Part shown: one piece after another, positions 16,582 to 24,526 of the stretch | How the letters are laid out: every line of letters begins with the position of its first letter | Position numbering within the stretch: position 1 is the stretch's first letter | Assembly: GCA_045591175.1 (NCBI GenBank) | Contig: JAZNSI010000005.1 | Coordinates: 40,221 to 104,220 of the forward strand | DNA from: UBA11524 sp045591175 | GTDB lineage: Bacteria > Bacillota > Clostridia > Christensenellales > Aristaeellaceae | DNA: 64,000 bases | Direction of reading: 5' to 3' | Notes under the pieces: model-generated | The model's database searches: none | Told to the model about the DNA's origin: nothing | The model's input: only the letters and a program-made list of their open reading frames with translations | Translations under genes and position numbers: made by a program

Positions 16582-18558
16582 ATGAAGAAATTCCTCGTTC
16601 TCCTGCTGTCGCTGCTGATGGTTCTTTCCCTTGCCGCGGCAGAGGATACCGTCACCACCTACGATTTTGAGTCCGGCGTGCCCAGCCAGTTCCTGCAGAG
16701 CGGCTCCGCCACTCCCAAGGCCAGTGATGCTGTTGCTCACGGCGGCGCATCCTCCCTGTATGTGACGAACCGCTCCGGCAACAACTGGGATGCCGTCGAC
16801 CTGAACGCCAAGGCCCTGGGCATCGACGTGGGCGTGCCCGCGAAGATCACCGCCTGGGTCTACGTGGACAGCGATGAATCCGGCACCTTCGTGATCTCCA
16901 AGGCCGGCGGCGATTATGCCATTTTGGGTTCCGTCAACTGCGCCGGCAAGACCTGGACGGAGATCACTGCCGAGATCGATCTGGATCAGCCGGTGAACAT
17001 CCGCTTCCAGAACCTCTCGGAAAACTGGAACAACGCCGAATACTACATCGACGACATGGTCGTCACCGTGGGTCAGGCGCCCGAAGCCGCAGAGTCCGAC
17101 GCGCCCGCGCTCAGCTACGAGTCTGACTTCTCTGCCGGCACCGATGGCTGGTATGCCCGTTCCGCGGGCGGCGCTGCCGTGTCCGTGACGGACGAACAGG
17201 GTCTGCTGATCACCGGCCGCACCGCCACCTGGAACTCCCCCGGCCGCGATTTCGAGCTGACCACCGGCAAGACCTATGCCCTGTCCGTGCTGGTGAAGCA
17301 GGACGAGTTGGATTCCACCGGCTTCATGCTGTCCATCGCCCATAAGCGCGACGGCTCCGAATCCTACGAGAACCTGGCCACCTGCACCGCCAAGAAGGGT
17401 GAATGGACCCTCATGCAGGCCACCTATGTCGCCGGCCGCTACGACACCTATGTTTTCTATATTGAAGGCGGCGCGGAGGACACCTCCTACCAGATCAAGG
17501 ACTTCACCTGCCATGAGCAGACCCTGAAATACGGCAAGGCCGGCATCCCCAGCCTGAAGGAAGTCTATGCCCCCTACTTCGTCTTCGGCACCGCCGTCAC
17601 CGGCAATGAGGTGCTGGACGCCGACCGCATGGAGTTCTACAAGAGCCAGTTCGACATCTTCACCCCCGGCAACGAAATGAAGCCCGACGCGCTGATCAAC
17701 ATTGCCGGCTGCAAGTCCGCCGTGCGCAAGACCGGCGACGAAACTCAGGTCGTGGTTCACTTTGATCGCTGCATCCCTCTGCTGGACTGGGCTCAGGAGA
17801 ACGGCGTGAAGGTTCACGGCCACACCCTGGTCTGGCACTCCCAGACCCCCAAGCAGTTCTTCCACGAGGGCTACAACACCACCAGCCCGCTGGTCTCCCG
17901 CGAGGTCATGCTGGGCCGTATGGAGAACTACATCAAGCAGGTGCTGACCTGGACCGAGGAAAACTACCCCGGCGTGATCGTCTCCTGGGACGTGGTGAAC
18001 GAGGCCGCCGCCGATTCCGGCCGCCAGCTGCGCAACTCCCTGTGGACACAGGTCGTGGGCCAGGACTTCATCAACCGCGCCTTCGAGTACGCCCGCAAGT
18101 ACGCCGCTCCCCACGTCAAGCTCTACTACAATGATTACAACTCCGAAGTGACCATGAAGGCCCTGGTCACCCGCGACATCGTGGACAGCCTGATCGAGGA
18201 CGGCACCATCGACGGCTACGGCTTCCAGAGCCACTACACCGTCGGTTCCACCAACCTGTTCTACGTGGAAGTCGCTTTCAAGGAGATGGCCAAGCGCACC
18301 CTGAAGGACGGCACGCCCCTGCTGCTGCGCGTTTCCGAGCTGGATGTGGGCATCCCCTCCAACACCGACAGCAACTGGCAGTCCCAGGCCCGCTACTACA
18401 ACGACCTGTTTGAGATGTACAAGCAGTACGCCGGTCAGCTGGTCGCTGTGCACACCTGGGGCACGGTGGACAACCTGAGCTGGCGCAAGGAGAACTATCC
18501 CCTGCTCTTTGACGGCATGAGCCAGCCCAAGCCCGCTTTCTACGCGATCGTAGACTGA
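16582..18558 (+). CDS. Secreted endo-1,4-beta-xylanase, GH10 with N-terminal carbohydrate-binding modules
   Basis: Cuts internal beta-1,4 bonds of xylan outside the cell. The 658-residue protein has a signal peptide (1-20, ending LAAA/EDT), two beta-sandwich modules resembling CBM4/9/22 types (about 25-160 and 175-315), and a C-terminal GH10 barrel (about 325-658). GH10 signatures are clear: KVHGHTLVWHSQTP, WDVVNEA with acid/base Glu474, and SELDV with nucleophile Glu586. There is no surface-anchoring tail, so it should be released. AAAGGAG precedes the ATG at 16582. It has its own promoter and terminator. It fits the two GH43 genes and the GH30 as part of a xylan-degrading set. Confidence 0.95.
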   Translation: MKKFLVLLLSLLMVLSLAAAEDTVTTYDFESGVPSQFLQSGSATPKASDAVAHGGASSLYVTNRSGNNWDAVDLNAKALGIDVGVPAKITAWVYVDSDESGTFVISKAGGDYAILGSVNCAGKTWTEITAEIDLDQPVNIRFQNLSENWNNAEYYIDDMVVTVGQAPEAAESDAPALSYESDFSAGTDGWYARSAGGAAVSVTDEQGLLITGRTATWNSPGRDFELTTGKTYALSVLVKQDELDSTGFMLSIAHKRDGSESYENLATCTAKKGEWTLMQATYVAGRYDTYVFYIEGGAEDTSYQIKDFTCHEQTLKYGKAGIPSLKEVYAPYFVFGTAVTGNEVLDADRMEFYKSQFDIFTPGNEMKPDALINIAGCKSAVRKTGDETQVVVHFDRCIPLLDWAQENGVKVHGHTLVWHSQTPKQFFHEGYNTTSPLVSREVMLGRMENYIKQVLTWTEENYPGVIVSWDVVNEAAADSGRQLRNSLWTQVVGQDFINRAFEYARKYAAPHVKLYYNDYNSEVTMKALVTRDIVDSLIEDGTIDGYGFQSHYTVGSTNLFYVEVAFKEMAKRTLKDGTPLLLRVSELDVGIPSNTDSNWQSQARYYNDLFEMYKQYAGQLVAVHTWGTVDNLSWRKENYPLLFDGMSQPKPAFYAIVD

Positions 18559-18569
18559 TCAAAGCATAC

Positions 18570-18607
18570 GGAGGGATATGCCCCGCGCATATCCCTCCTT
18601 CCTTTTT
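18570..18607 (+). terminator. Xylanase terminator
   Basis: GGAGGGATATG/CATATCCCTCC 11-bp stem followed by TTCCTTTTT. Confidence 0.88.
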
Positions 18608-18641
18608 CGCAAGAAATTTCAAAAAAACTTAAAATTCCCTA

Positions 18642-18670
18642 TTGACAAGAAAAAAGAAGCATGCTATTAT
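18642..18670 (+). promoter_or_regulatory. Promoter of the tRNA cluster
   Basis: Near-consensus -35 TTGACA (18642-18647) and -10 TATTAT (18665-18670), 17 bases apart, about 60 bases before the first tRNA. It probably drives all five tRNAs. Confidence 0.82.
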
Positions 18671-18731
18671 ATAACACGTCGCCATGACAGGAGCGATACG
18701 GAGGTCGCGCGAAGCGTGATCAACGCGAGTC

Positions 18732-18804
18732 GGGAGCATAGCTCAGCTGGGAGAGCATCTGCCTTACAAGCAGAGGGTCACAGGTTCGAGCCCTGTTGTT
18801 CCCA
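18732..18804 (+). tRNA. tRNA-Val (TAC)
   Basis: Full cloverleaf: acceptor GGGAGCA/TGTTCCC, anticodon loop CTTACAA and TTCGAGC T loop. CCA is not encoded. First of five clustered tRNAs. Confidence 0.95.
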
Positions 18805-18814
18805 CACACAATTT

Positions 18815-18891
18815 GGCCCGGTAGCTCAGTTGGTTAGAGCGCCAGCCTGTCACGTTGGAGGTCGAGGGTTCGAGCCCCTTCCGGGTCGCCA
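18815..18891 (+). tRNA. tRNA-Asp (GTC)
   Basis: Acceptor GGCCCGG/CCGGGTC, anticodon loop CTGTCAC, TTCGAGC T loop, discriminator G, and an encoded CCA at 18889-18891. Confidence 0.95.
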
Positions 18892-18898
18892 TACATAT

Positions 18899-18971
18899 GC
18901 CTCGGTAGCTCAGTCGGTAGAGCAGTAGACTGAAAATCTACGTGTCGGTGGTTCGATTCCGCCCCGCGGCA
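18899..18971 (+). tRNA. tRNA-Phe (GAA)
   Basis: Anticodon loop CTGAAAA between GTAGA/TCTAC, T arm GGTGG-TTCGATT-CCGCC. The acceptor GCCTCGG/CCGCGGC has one mismatch, T4 opposite C69. No encoded CCA. Otherwise normal. Confidence 0.9.
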
Positions 18972-18977
18972 CTTTAT

Positions 18978-19050
18978 GCGGTAGTAGCTCAGTTGGTAGA
19001 GCGCCACCTTGCCAAGGTGGAGGTCGCGAGTCCGAGCCTCGTCTACCGCT
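18978..19050 (+). tRNA. tRNA-Gly (GCC)
   Basis: Perfect acceptor GCGGTAG/CTACCGC and anticodon loop TTGCCAA between CCACC/GGTGG. The T loop reads TCCGAGC, with C instead of T at position 55. No encoded CCA. Confidence 0.92.
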
Positions 19051-19122
19051 CTCTTTATTAACAAGATTGGAGGCAACTCCAACTTTACATAGCCCATGCT
19101 GCTCCGGCAGCAAGGACAACAT

Positions 19123-19197
19123 GGTGCCATGGCCAAGTGGTAAGGCAAAGGTCTGCAAAACCTTTATTCCCCAGTTCGAATCTGGGTGGCACCTCCA
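19123..19197 (+). tRNA. tRNA-Cys (GCA)
   Basis: Acceptor GGTGCCA/TGGCACC, anticodon loop CTGCAAA, T loop TTCGAAT, with an encoded CCA at 19195-19197. Followed by a terminator. Confidence 0.95.
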
Positions 19198-19206
19198 AAT
19201 CAAAAG

Positions 19207-19234
19207 CCAGTCCAAACGGACTGGTTTTCTTTTT
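19207..19234 (+). terminator. Terminator of the tRNA cluster
   Basis: CCAGTCC/GGACTGG stem followed by TTTTCTTTTT. Confidence 0.9.
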
Positions 19235-19313
19235 GCTCATACTACCCCTGCAACGAACCCCGCTCCGCATTCGCCGAAGGCGAAACTCCCGGAGTGTGGC
19301 GCGATTCTTCCCC

Positions 19314-19342
19314 TTGCACGCCACTCCAAAGCGTGCTACAAT
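19314..19342 (+). promoter_or_regulatory. Promoter of the AT-rich orphan gene
   Basis: -35 TTGCAC (19314-19319) and -10 TACAAT (19337-19342), 17 bases apart, directly before an AAGGAGG site and the ATG at 19369. Confidence 0.75.
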
Positions 19343-19368
19343 TAGCTTTATAAGGAGGTGGGTGTGAA

Positions 19369-19758
19369 ATGGTTAAAGATACTTTTCAAAAGGAACAGCA
19401 AATAGATCCCATCCCAATGCCGTCTTATGATGAAATCGTTAAATCATTATATGACAAGGAACTTGTTTATTCCGATGCACTGAAGATTTGCAAGGTTATA
19501 TATAACAACGACAAGTCGAAGCGATTTGTGGTTTTAGAAAGTAACAAAGGGTTTTTCAAATATACTTACGAAGAAATATGTGTGATTGATGAGCTTGATT
19601 GGACTTCCCATTATTGCTATATCAAAGACACTAAACCGGGTTGGTGGGAGTCCAAGGATCGTTCTTTCTCTTATTCATTCTTCGGAACAGAAAAAGAAGC
19701 TATGACCGCTTTGAAATCAGACCCTGTTTTCAAACAGTATTTTGAACGATTTGAGTGA
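19369..19758 (+). CDS. Hypothetical protein, AT-rich orphan
   Basis: A 129-residue protein that I do not recognise. It is soluble, with no signal peptide or membrane segment, and rich in Lys, Tyr, Phe and Trp (for example KPGWWESKDRSFSYSFFG). Its codons favour A/T-ending forms (AAA, GAA, TTT, TAT) far more than the flanking genes, a sign of recent transfer. It lies just after a tRNA cluster, a common integration neighbourhood, and has its own AAGGAGG site, promoter and terminator, so it is probably expressed. It could be a small immunity-type or accessory protein, but nothing in the sequence proves that. Confidence 0.75.
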   Translation: MVKDTFQKEQQIDPIPMPSYDEIVKSLYDKELVYSDALKICKVIYNNDKSKRFVVLESNKGFFKYTYEEICVIDELDWTSHYCYIKDTKPGWWESKDRSFSYSFFGTEKEAMTALKSDPVFKQYFERFE

Positions 19759-19786
19759 CATCGTTTTTGTCAACTCACCCCATCAG

Positions 19787-19820
19787 GACGATCAGCCACA
19801 AGCTGGTCGTCTTTCTTTTG
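19787..19820 (+). terminator. Terminator of the orphan gene
   Basis: GACGATCAGC/GCTGGTCGTC stem followed by TTTCTTTTG. Confidence 0.85.
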
Positions 19821-19842
19821 TTTGCCTCCCGTCGGCGCACAC

Positions 19843-19871
19843 AAAAAGGCCTCCCCGCTTCGGGGAGGCCT
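19843..19871 (-). terminator. Terminator of the second DMT transporter gene
   Basis: On the minus strand GGCCTCCCCG/CGGGGAGGCC is followed by TTTTTGTG, just past the stop at 19885. Confidence 0.88.
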
Positions 19872-19884
19872 TGCCTATACCGGA

Positions 19885-20808
19885 TTATTCGCCTTCGATC
19901 ACCGCAAGCATCAGGATGCCCACGATGATGATGCCGATGAACAGGTACTGCTTCTTGGACAGCTTTTCCTTCAGGAAAATGCGGGACAGGATCAGCGACA
20001 CCACGCACACCGCAGAGATGATGGGAGCCGCGATCGCGCCGTTGCCGCTGGCCATAGCGTATACGTAGGTCAGCTGACCGGCGGTCTCACACACAGCAGC
20101 CAGAGCCTTGTCCTTCTGCTCCACCATGCTGCCGAACTTGATGCCCTTCACCTTCATGAAGATGAACATCACCAGGCCCACCAGGGCAAAGGTCAGCTCA
20201 TAGGAGGTATTGGCGATCACTTCGATCGTATCCTCCGTTGCGCCGATGGCCAGCAGGGGGCTGGTCTCCATCTCCAGGAAGTAGATGTCCAGCACGCAGC
20301 CGAAAGCGTCGATGAACGCGTAGAGGAAGGGCATGCAGAAGGCGATGATCGCCAGCTTCTTGCCCAGGCGCTGACGACGCTTCAGGTCGCCGGAGTTCTC
20401 CAGGAAGCCGATGCCCACCACGCCGACGGCGATGATGCCGATGGCCACCCAGACCAGCGCATCCAGCTTGTCGCCCAGGAAAAGCACGCACAGGAGCGAG
20501 CACATCGCGCCGGAGGTGTTCTCAATGGGGTCGGAGATGGATTCCTCGATGAAGCGCATGCCGAAGAAGGAGAACGCCATCGACAGGATGTAGCACGCCG
20601 ATACCGGCAGGTAGGCCCACAGGTACTTCAGGCTGTAGCCCATATCCTCGGTCAGCAGGGTGAACACCGCATGGATGCCCATCACCAGGCCAACCATGAC
20701 GCAGATCTTCAGGTGAGAGTACTTTTCGCGCTCAACGGCTCCCTTCTTGTAGAACAGTTCAGCCAGGCCCCACAGCAGGGTGGTCGCCAGCGTATATACA
20801 AGCCACAT
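19885..20808 (-). CDS. EamA/DMT superfamily transporter with mini-ORF leader
   Basis: Inner-membrane transporter of 307 residues with about ten hydrophobic helices. It opens MWLVYTLATTLLWGLAELFYKKG and ends LKEKLSKKQYLFIGIIIVGILM, the EamA C-terminal pattern; a central loop (about residues 140-165) separates the two halves. I chose the ATG at 20808, nine bases after GGAGG; the ATG at 20814, only three bases after it, is possible. Its leader of about 160 bases carries two overlapping mini-ORFs, one with three Cys codons in a row. Some EamA proteins export cysteine-pathway metabolites, so a cysteine link is a reasonable guess, not proven. Monocistronic, with its own terminator. Confidence 0.87.
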   Translation of the reverse strand: MWLVYTLATTLLWGLAELFYKKGAVEREKYSHLKICVMVGLVMGIHAVFTLLTEDMGYSLKYLWAYLPVSACYILSMAFSFFGMRFIEESISDPIENTSGAMCSLLCVLFLGDKLDALVWVAIGIIAVGVVGIGFLENSGDLKRRQRLGKKLAIIAFCMPFLYAFIDAFGCVLDIYFLEMETSPLLAIGATEDTIEVIANTSYELTFALVGLVMFIFMKVKGIKFGSMVEQKDKALAAVCETAGQLTYVYAMASGNGAIAAPIISAVCVVSLILSRIFLKEKLSKKQYLFIGIIIVGILMLAVIEGE

Positions 20809-20835
20809 TGTCATTTTCCTCCGTATCAAATCAAT

Positions 20836-20871
20836 TTATAAGGCTTCCATCAGACTTGACACGGCGCTCAT
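20836..20871 (-). CDS. Leader mini-ORF 2 (11 residues)
   Basis: Reads MSAVSSLMEAL and stops at TAA. Its ATG overlaps the TGA of mini-ORF 1 (ATGA), so it would be translated by coupling; it has no ribosome site of its own. Its start lies in a GCTCA/TGAGC hairpin. Its end is about 14 bases before the transporter ribosome site. Confidence 0.4.
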   Translation of the reverse strand: MSAVSSLMEAL

Positions 20872-20930
20872 GGTGAGCCCATTTGCGGACAACAACATCG
20901 GAAGCCGCCAATGGCATACCACACTTCCAT
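20868..20930 (-). CDS. Leader mini-ORF 1 (20 residues, Cys-Cys-Cys)
   Basis: ATG at 20930 with an excellent AAAGGAGGG eight bases upstream; the peptide contains FRCCCPQ, three consecutive TGT cysteine codons, and ends at TGA (20868-20870). It is transcribed from the promoter at 20977-21005. Position, ribosome site and amino-acid bias resemble an attenuation leader peptide. A third overlapping frame (20831-20917) is also open but has no ribosome site. Confidence 0.5.
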   Translation of the reverse strand: MEVWYAIGGFRCCCPQMGSP

Positions 20931-20956
20931 CGCCACTTCCCTCCTTTGCATATCAA

Positions 20957-20970
20957 GCGGCTAAAGCCGC
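20957..20970 (-). other. 5' hairpin of the DMT leader
   Basis: GCGGC/GCCGC stem with a TTTA loop at the very start of the predicted transcript; may protect the RNA 5' end. Confidence 0.5.
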
Positions 20971-20976
20971 ATTGTT

Positions 20977-21005
20977 ATTGTAGCAGAACTTTCGATTGTT
21001 TGCAA
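20977..21005 (-). promoter_or_regulatory. Promoter of the second DMT transporter gene
   Basis: On the minus strand, -35 TTGCAA (21000-21005) and -10 TACAAT (20977-20982) are 17 bases apart. The start site would be near 20970, giving a leader of about 160 bases. Confidence 0.75.
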
Positions 21006-21045
21006 TGTTTTTTTGCATCCTGCATCCAAGGGGTTCTCTTGTCGC

Positions 21046-21074
21046 TTGACACCCACCCGCGAAGCAGATAAAAT
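21046..21074 (+). promoter_or_regulatory. Promoter of the MscS/P-loop pair
   Basis: -35 TTGACA (21046-21051) and -10 TAAAAT (21069-21074), 17 bases apart, divergent from the DMT promoter. Confidence 0.82.
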
Positions 21075-21104
21075 ATAGGTAATCACATCCGCGAGGTGAT
21101 ACAA

Positions 21105-21929
21105 ATGAACCTGGAAGCATTCTTTGAATCGCTGCTCGAATTGGCCACCACCGTTGGCCTGAAGATTCTATACGCCATCCTGGTCGCCTTCGTCGGCCTG
21201 AAGCTGATCAAATGGCTGAAGAAAAGGCTCCCGAACTTCCCCTTCATGCAGAAGATCGACGCCGGCCTGCGCTCCTTCATGTGCTCAACCGCCGCGATCC
21301 TGCTCTACGCGCTGCTGTTCATCAGCGTGGCGATGATCATGGGCATCCCCACCACGTCCTTCATTGCGGCGCTGGCCTCCTGTCTGGCAGCCATCGGCCT
21401 GGCCATGCAGGGTTCCCTCAGCAACTTCGCCGGCGGCCTGATGATCCTCATGTTCAAGCCCTTCCGCACGGGGGATTACATCTCCGCCCCCGACCTGAAC
21501 GTCGCCGGCACCGTCAAGGCCATCACGGTGGTGTACACCGTTCTGCGCACCTATGATAACATTGAGGTCACCGTGCCCAACGGCACCCTGGCGAATTCCG
21601 TCGTGCAGGATCTGTCCATCCCGGAAACCCGCCGCTGCGACCTGACCTTCCGCATTGATCCCTCCACCTCGCTGGATAAGGTCGAAACCGTGATCAACGA
21701 AGTGCTTGCCACCAACGAGAACGTCCTCCCCGACCCTGCCCCCTCCGTTGTGCTGACAGAAGTCACCGACAGCGCCATGATCTACGGCGTGCGCATCTGG
21801 TGCCCCGGCAGCAAGTACTGGGACACCCGCTTTGCCCTGAACCGCTCCATCAAGCTTGCCTTCGACGAAAATGGCATCATCATGCCTCACCAGCAGGTGG
21901 ATGTGCATGTGCAGGAAAAGCAGGTATGA
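21105..21929 (+). CDS. Small-conductance mechanosensitive channel (MscS family)
   Basis: Membrane channel of 274 residues that opens under membrane tension to release solutes after osmotic downshock. Three N-terminal helices are visible; the third, pore-lining one (SFIAALASCLAAIGLAMQGSL, about residues 85-105) is followed by SNFAGGLMILMFKPFRTGDYI, the MscS hallmark. A beta domain (VAGTVKAITVVYTVLRTYDN, VPNGTLANSVVQDLS) and C-terminal alpha/beta domain complete the fold. Start is the ATG at 21105 after GAGGTG; a GTG at 21096 is inside that site. It shares a promoter with the P-loop gene 19 bases downstream. Confidence 0.94.
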   Translation: MNLEAFFESLLELATTVGLKILYAILVAFVGLKLIKWLKKRLPNFPFMQKIDAGLRSFMCSTAAILLYALLFISVAMIMGIPTTSFIAALASCLAAIGLAMQGSLSNFAGGLMILMFKPFRTGDYISAPDLNVAGTVKAITVVYTVLRTYDNIEVTVPNGTLANSVVQDLSIPETRRCDLTFRIDPSTSLDKVETVINEVLATNENVLPDPAPSVVLTEVTDSAMIYGVRIWCPGSKYWDTRFALNRSIKLAFDENGIIMPHQQVDVHVQEKQV

Positions 21930-21948
21930 TCCCCTGCAAGGAGGCCAC

Positions 21949-22617
21949 ATGAAAATCCAAATCAGCGACAACCTGATCCGCCACTATCTGCGCAACGTGT
22001 ACTTCATCAACGGCCACAGCTACGCGGGCAAATCCACCATGGTGCGCATGCTGTCCGAGCGCTACGGTATGATCCACTGTGGCGAGAACTACCACGACGC
22101 CTTCCCCCGCGAGAAGCTGGACCGCTGGAAGCAGCCGGGACTTTGCTACTTCGACACCATGTCCGGCTGGGAGGAATGGCTGAACCAGACCCCCGAAGAG
22201 CATTTCCGCTGGGTGACCCAGGTTTCTCAGGAGTGCATCGAGATCGAGATCCTCGAATTGATCAAGCTTGCCGCGAACGGCGACAAGATCATCGTGGACA
22301 CCAACATCCCGCCGGATGTGCTCAGGGAGATCTCCGACTACGACCACGTGGCCATCATGCTCTGCGACCCGCCGGATATCACCAAGGAAAAATTCTTCGA
22401 CCGCGACGACCCGGACAAGAAATTCATGATGGATCGTATCATGGAGTGTCCCGACCCGGAGGCCACGTTGGCGAACTTCAACGCCTGGGCGACCTACCAT
22501 CCGGCAGTGGACATCGACTGGCAGCACACGGGGTTCTTCTCCATCACCCGCTCGGACTTTGTCAATGACACCCGCGAGGAAGTGCTGGCCCGGCTGGCAA
22601 AGCACTTCAAGCTGTGA
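21949..22617 (+). CDS. P-loop NTPase / kinase-like protein
   Basis: Cytoplasmic P-loop protein of 222 residues. A Walker A motif GHSYAGKST is at residues 22-30, preceded by the beta-strand VYFIN; IIVDTNIPPDVL may supply the second strand and DP in MLCDPPD a Walker B-like acid. The size and layout resemble small-molecule or nucleoside kinases (AAA_18/shikimate-kinase-like), but the substrate is unclear. AAGGAGG precedes the ATG at 21949. It is co-transcribed with the MscS gene and followed by a terminator. Confidence 0.75.
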   Translation: MKIQISDNLIRHYLRNVYFINGHSYAGKSTMVRMLSERYGMIHCGENYHDAFPREKLDRWKQPGLCYFDTMSGWEEWLNQTPEEHFRWVTQVSQECIEIEILELIKLAANGDKIIVDTNIPPDVLREISDYDHVAIMLCDPPDITKEKFFDRDDPDKKFMMDRIMECPDPEATLANFNAWATYHPAVDIDWQHTGFFSITRSDFVNDTREEVLARLAKHFKL

Positions 22618-22657
22618 GCTTCCTTGGCGAGGACACCTTACCTACTAAACAACGCGT

Positions 22658-22687
22658 CCCCCGACCGTACAGGCCGGGGGATGTTTT
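22658..22687 (+). terminator. Terminator of the MscS/P-loop pair
   Basis: CCCCCG/CGGGGG stem with inner CC/GG pair followed by ATGTTTTTAT. Confidence 0.7.
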
Positions 22688-24459
22688 TATGCTTCAAAGA
22701 GGAATTCCTGCGTGTGATGGGTCGCAGGTTCGACGGTCAGCGTCAGCCGCCAGAGGGTACCGGGGTAGCTGTTCTTCATGCGGCCGTCAGTGACCTCGAT
22801 GGGCTCGGCAGCCGCAGACAAGTCTGCATTCTCCGACCAGTCGATCCAGAAGCCGCTGTCCTTGAGATGGCAGCACTGGCGCTCGTGGTCGATCACCGGC
22901 TCATACCGCAGCATGAACACCCAGGTGATGGGCTTGGCTTCTGCGCAGACGATTTCATCGCGGACGCTCAGTCTGCCGCCAGCCAGACGGAAGGTGCGGC
23001 GGCATTGCTGCACGCCCGCCTCCGCCGGATAAGCCGCAGCCATGTCCAGCGCCATGCCGTCGGGGAGCTTCTCCACGTCGCGGGCGGCGTATTGGCGACC
23101 CGCCTGCTGCTCGCAGCCGCCGATGATCGGCACATTGTGGTACGCCGCGCGGCAGTTCCACAGCTCGTACCGGCGGGCAGAGAAGGTCCTTGCAGTGTAG
23201 ATCATGTTGCCCGCATCCACCACCTGCATGTCGCCGTTCGCCATGATGAGGAAGCTGCCCACGTCGTTGTGGTTGTGGCTTTCGTCGTTGTGGCCGCCTT
23301 TCATGGCAGCGATCACGCCGTCCTGCTCCACCAGGCGCACCTGCAGATCAGGCAGCCAGACGTCTTTCGGCTTGATCTCCGAATCCTCCGCCTCAGCGGA
23401 CTTGGAGAACAGCCGCATCAGCACACGTGACAGATGCGGGGTGTCCAGCAAGGGGGCTTCCGGCGATTCGCGCAGCTCCAGGCCCATGCGTACAAGCGCG
23501 GGATTCCTCGTCTTTTCGCCCGCATACATGAGGCGGTCGCCGCTCACAGAAGGCCGGGCGTCGCAGTCCGCAAAGTTGGCGTACCAGCCCTTGCCCAGGT
23601 AGACCAGCGCCGGGTAGGCCATCATCCGGCGGACTTTGCCGTCCTGCCACAGATCCACGCCGCACATGGATTCGAGAACCATCAGGCAATCCAGGAATGC
23701 GCCGCCGGCCATGTTCCAGTAGCCCGCGCCCTCGTCGCAGCCGCCGTCCTCCGGGACGCAATCCAGCCAGCGGTCCAGCATCATACAGGCACGGGCGACC
23801 AGCGCCGTACCGCCCCAGTGCCAGACCTTCGCCGCCATGAGGATGTTGGAGAGGATCCAGGGCGTCCAGTTGTTGAGGTCCTTGCGGGTGTAGCCCATCC
23901 ACCATTCGCCGTTGTACTCCATGAAAGGACGGAGGACGCGGCGCTCCACCTCCCGGCAGATGCGCTCATGCAGGTCGGGGTGCAGCACGCCCTCCAGCAG
24001 CTGGGCGGTGAAGGACAGGATCATCGCCGTCTGGGCAGCGAAGAGATCGACGGTGTTCGCCCTTTCGTCCGGGAAGGGATGGTCTGCGTTCAGCCCCAGA
24101 TGCGCGCTGATGGCCCAGGCCGTTTCCTCGCAGATGAGGACAACGCCGTCCTCCACATCGGGCAGGAACTCCTCCGTGCCCGTCAGGCAGACGTGGAGCA
24201 CCGCGCTGCACAGCCTGCGGCGGCGCTCAAAGTAAGGATTCTCGCAGTCGCGGCGGCTGCCGGTGCGGACGAAGGATGCGTACATCCCCGCCGTGATCAC
24301 CGGCCAGTGCTGGCCGCGCCACTTTTCCGCATAGGCAAGGAGCGCCTCCCGGTCAGCGGGGAAAATGCTTTCCCACGCGGCACGGTCGGTAATCACAGGA
24401 AACTGCGGTGCATAGCGCACTTCACCCAGAGGATGGGCAGCAAAATAACGTTCAAACAT
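22687..24459 (-). CDS. Heparinase II/III family protein (predicted uronic-acid polysaccharide lyase)
   Basis: A 590-residue protein with an N-terminal helical toroid (about 1-330) and a C-terminal beta-sandwich domain (about 370-590), the layout of heparinase II/III and related polysaccharide lyases. KGGHNDESHNHNDVGSFLIMANG (about 395-417) carries the conserved His/Asn cluster of the family, and WNCRAAYHNVPIIGG the downstream histidine. No signal peptide is visible, so it should act in the cytoplasm on imported oligosaccharides. Start is the ATG at 24459 after GGAGGT. It is alone on the minus strand, divergent from GH43, so it may act on acidic side groups of hemicellulose or on another uronate glycan. 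Confidence 0.85.
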   Translation of the reverse strand: MFERYFAAHPLGEVRYAPQFPVITDRAAWESIFPADREALLAYAEKWRGQHWPVITAGMYASFVRTGSRRDCENPYFERRRRLCSAVLHVCLTGTEEFLPDVEDGVVLICEETAWAISAHLGLNADHPFPDERANTVDLFAAQTAMILSFTAQLLEGVLHPDLHERICREVERRVLRPFMEYNGEWWMGYTRKDLNNWTPWILSNILMAAKVWHWGGTALVARACMMLDRWLDCVPEDGGCDEGAGYWNMAGGAFLDCLMVLESMCGVDLWQDGKVRRMMAYPALVYLGKGWYANFADCDARPSVSGDRLMYAGEKTRNPALVRMGLELRESPEAPLLDTPHLSRVLMRLFSKSAEAEDSEIKPKDVWLPDLQVRLVEQDGVIAAMKGGHNDESHNHNDVGSFLIMANGDMQVVDAGNMIYTARTFSARRYELWNCRAAYHNVPIIGGCEQQAGRQYAARDVEKLPDGMALDMAAAYPAEAGVQQCRRTFRLAGGRLSVRDEIVCAEAKPITWVFMLRYEPVIDHERQCCHLKDSGFWIDWSENADLSAAAEPIEVTDGRMKNSYPGTLWRLTLTVEPATHHTQEFLFEA

Positions 24460-24526
24460 CGGCGTGTACCTCCACTTTGCTGTATGCATTCGACACCCGC
24501 CGGGCAATTCCTGCCGCTTTTGCGGA

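Noticed and set aside
16561..18453. 630-codon minus-strand open frame opposite the xylanase
   Set aside because: The plus strand is a clear GH10 with both catalytic Glu; the antisense frame has antisense-type composition.
18834..19345. Several short open frames across the tRNA cluster on both strands
   Set aside because: They overlap tRNA genes and have no ribosome sites or protein-like composition.
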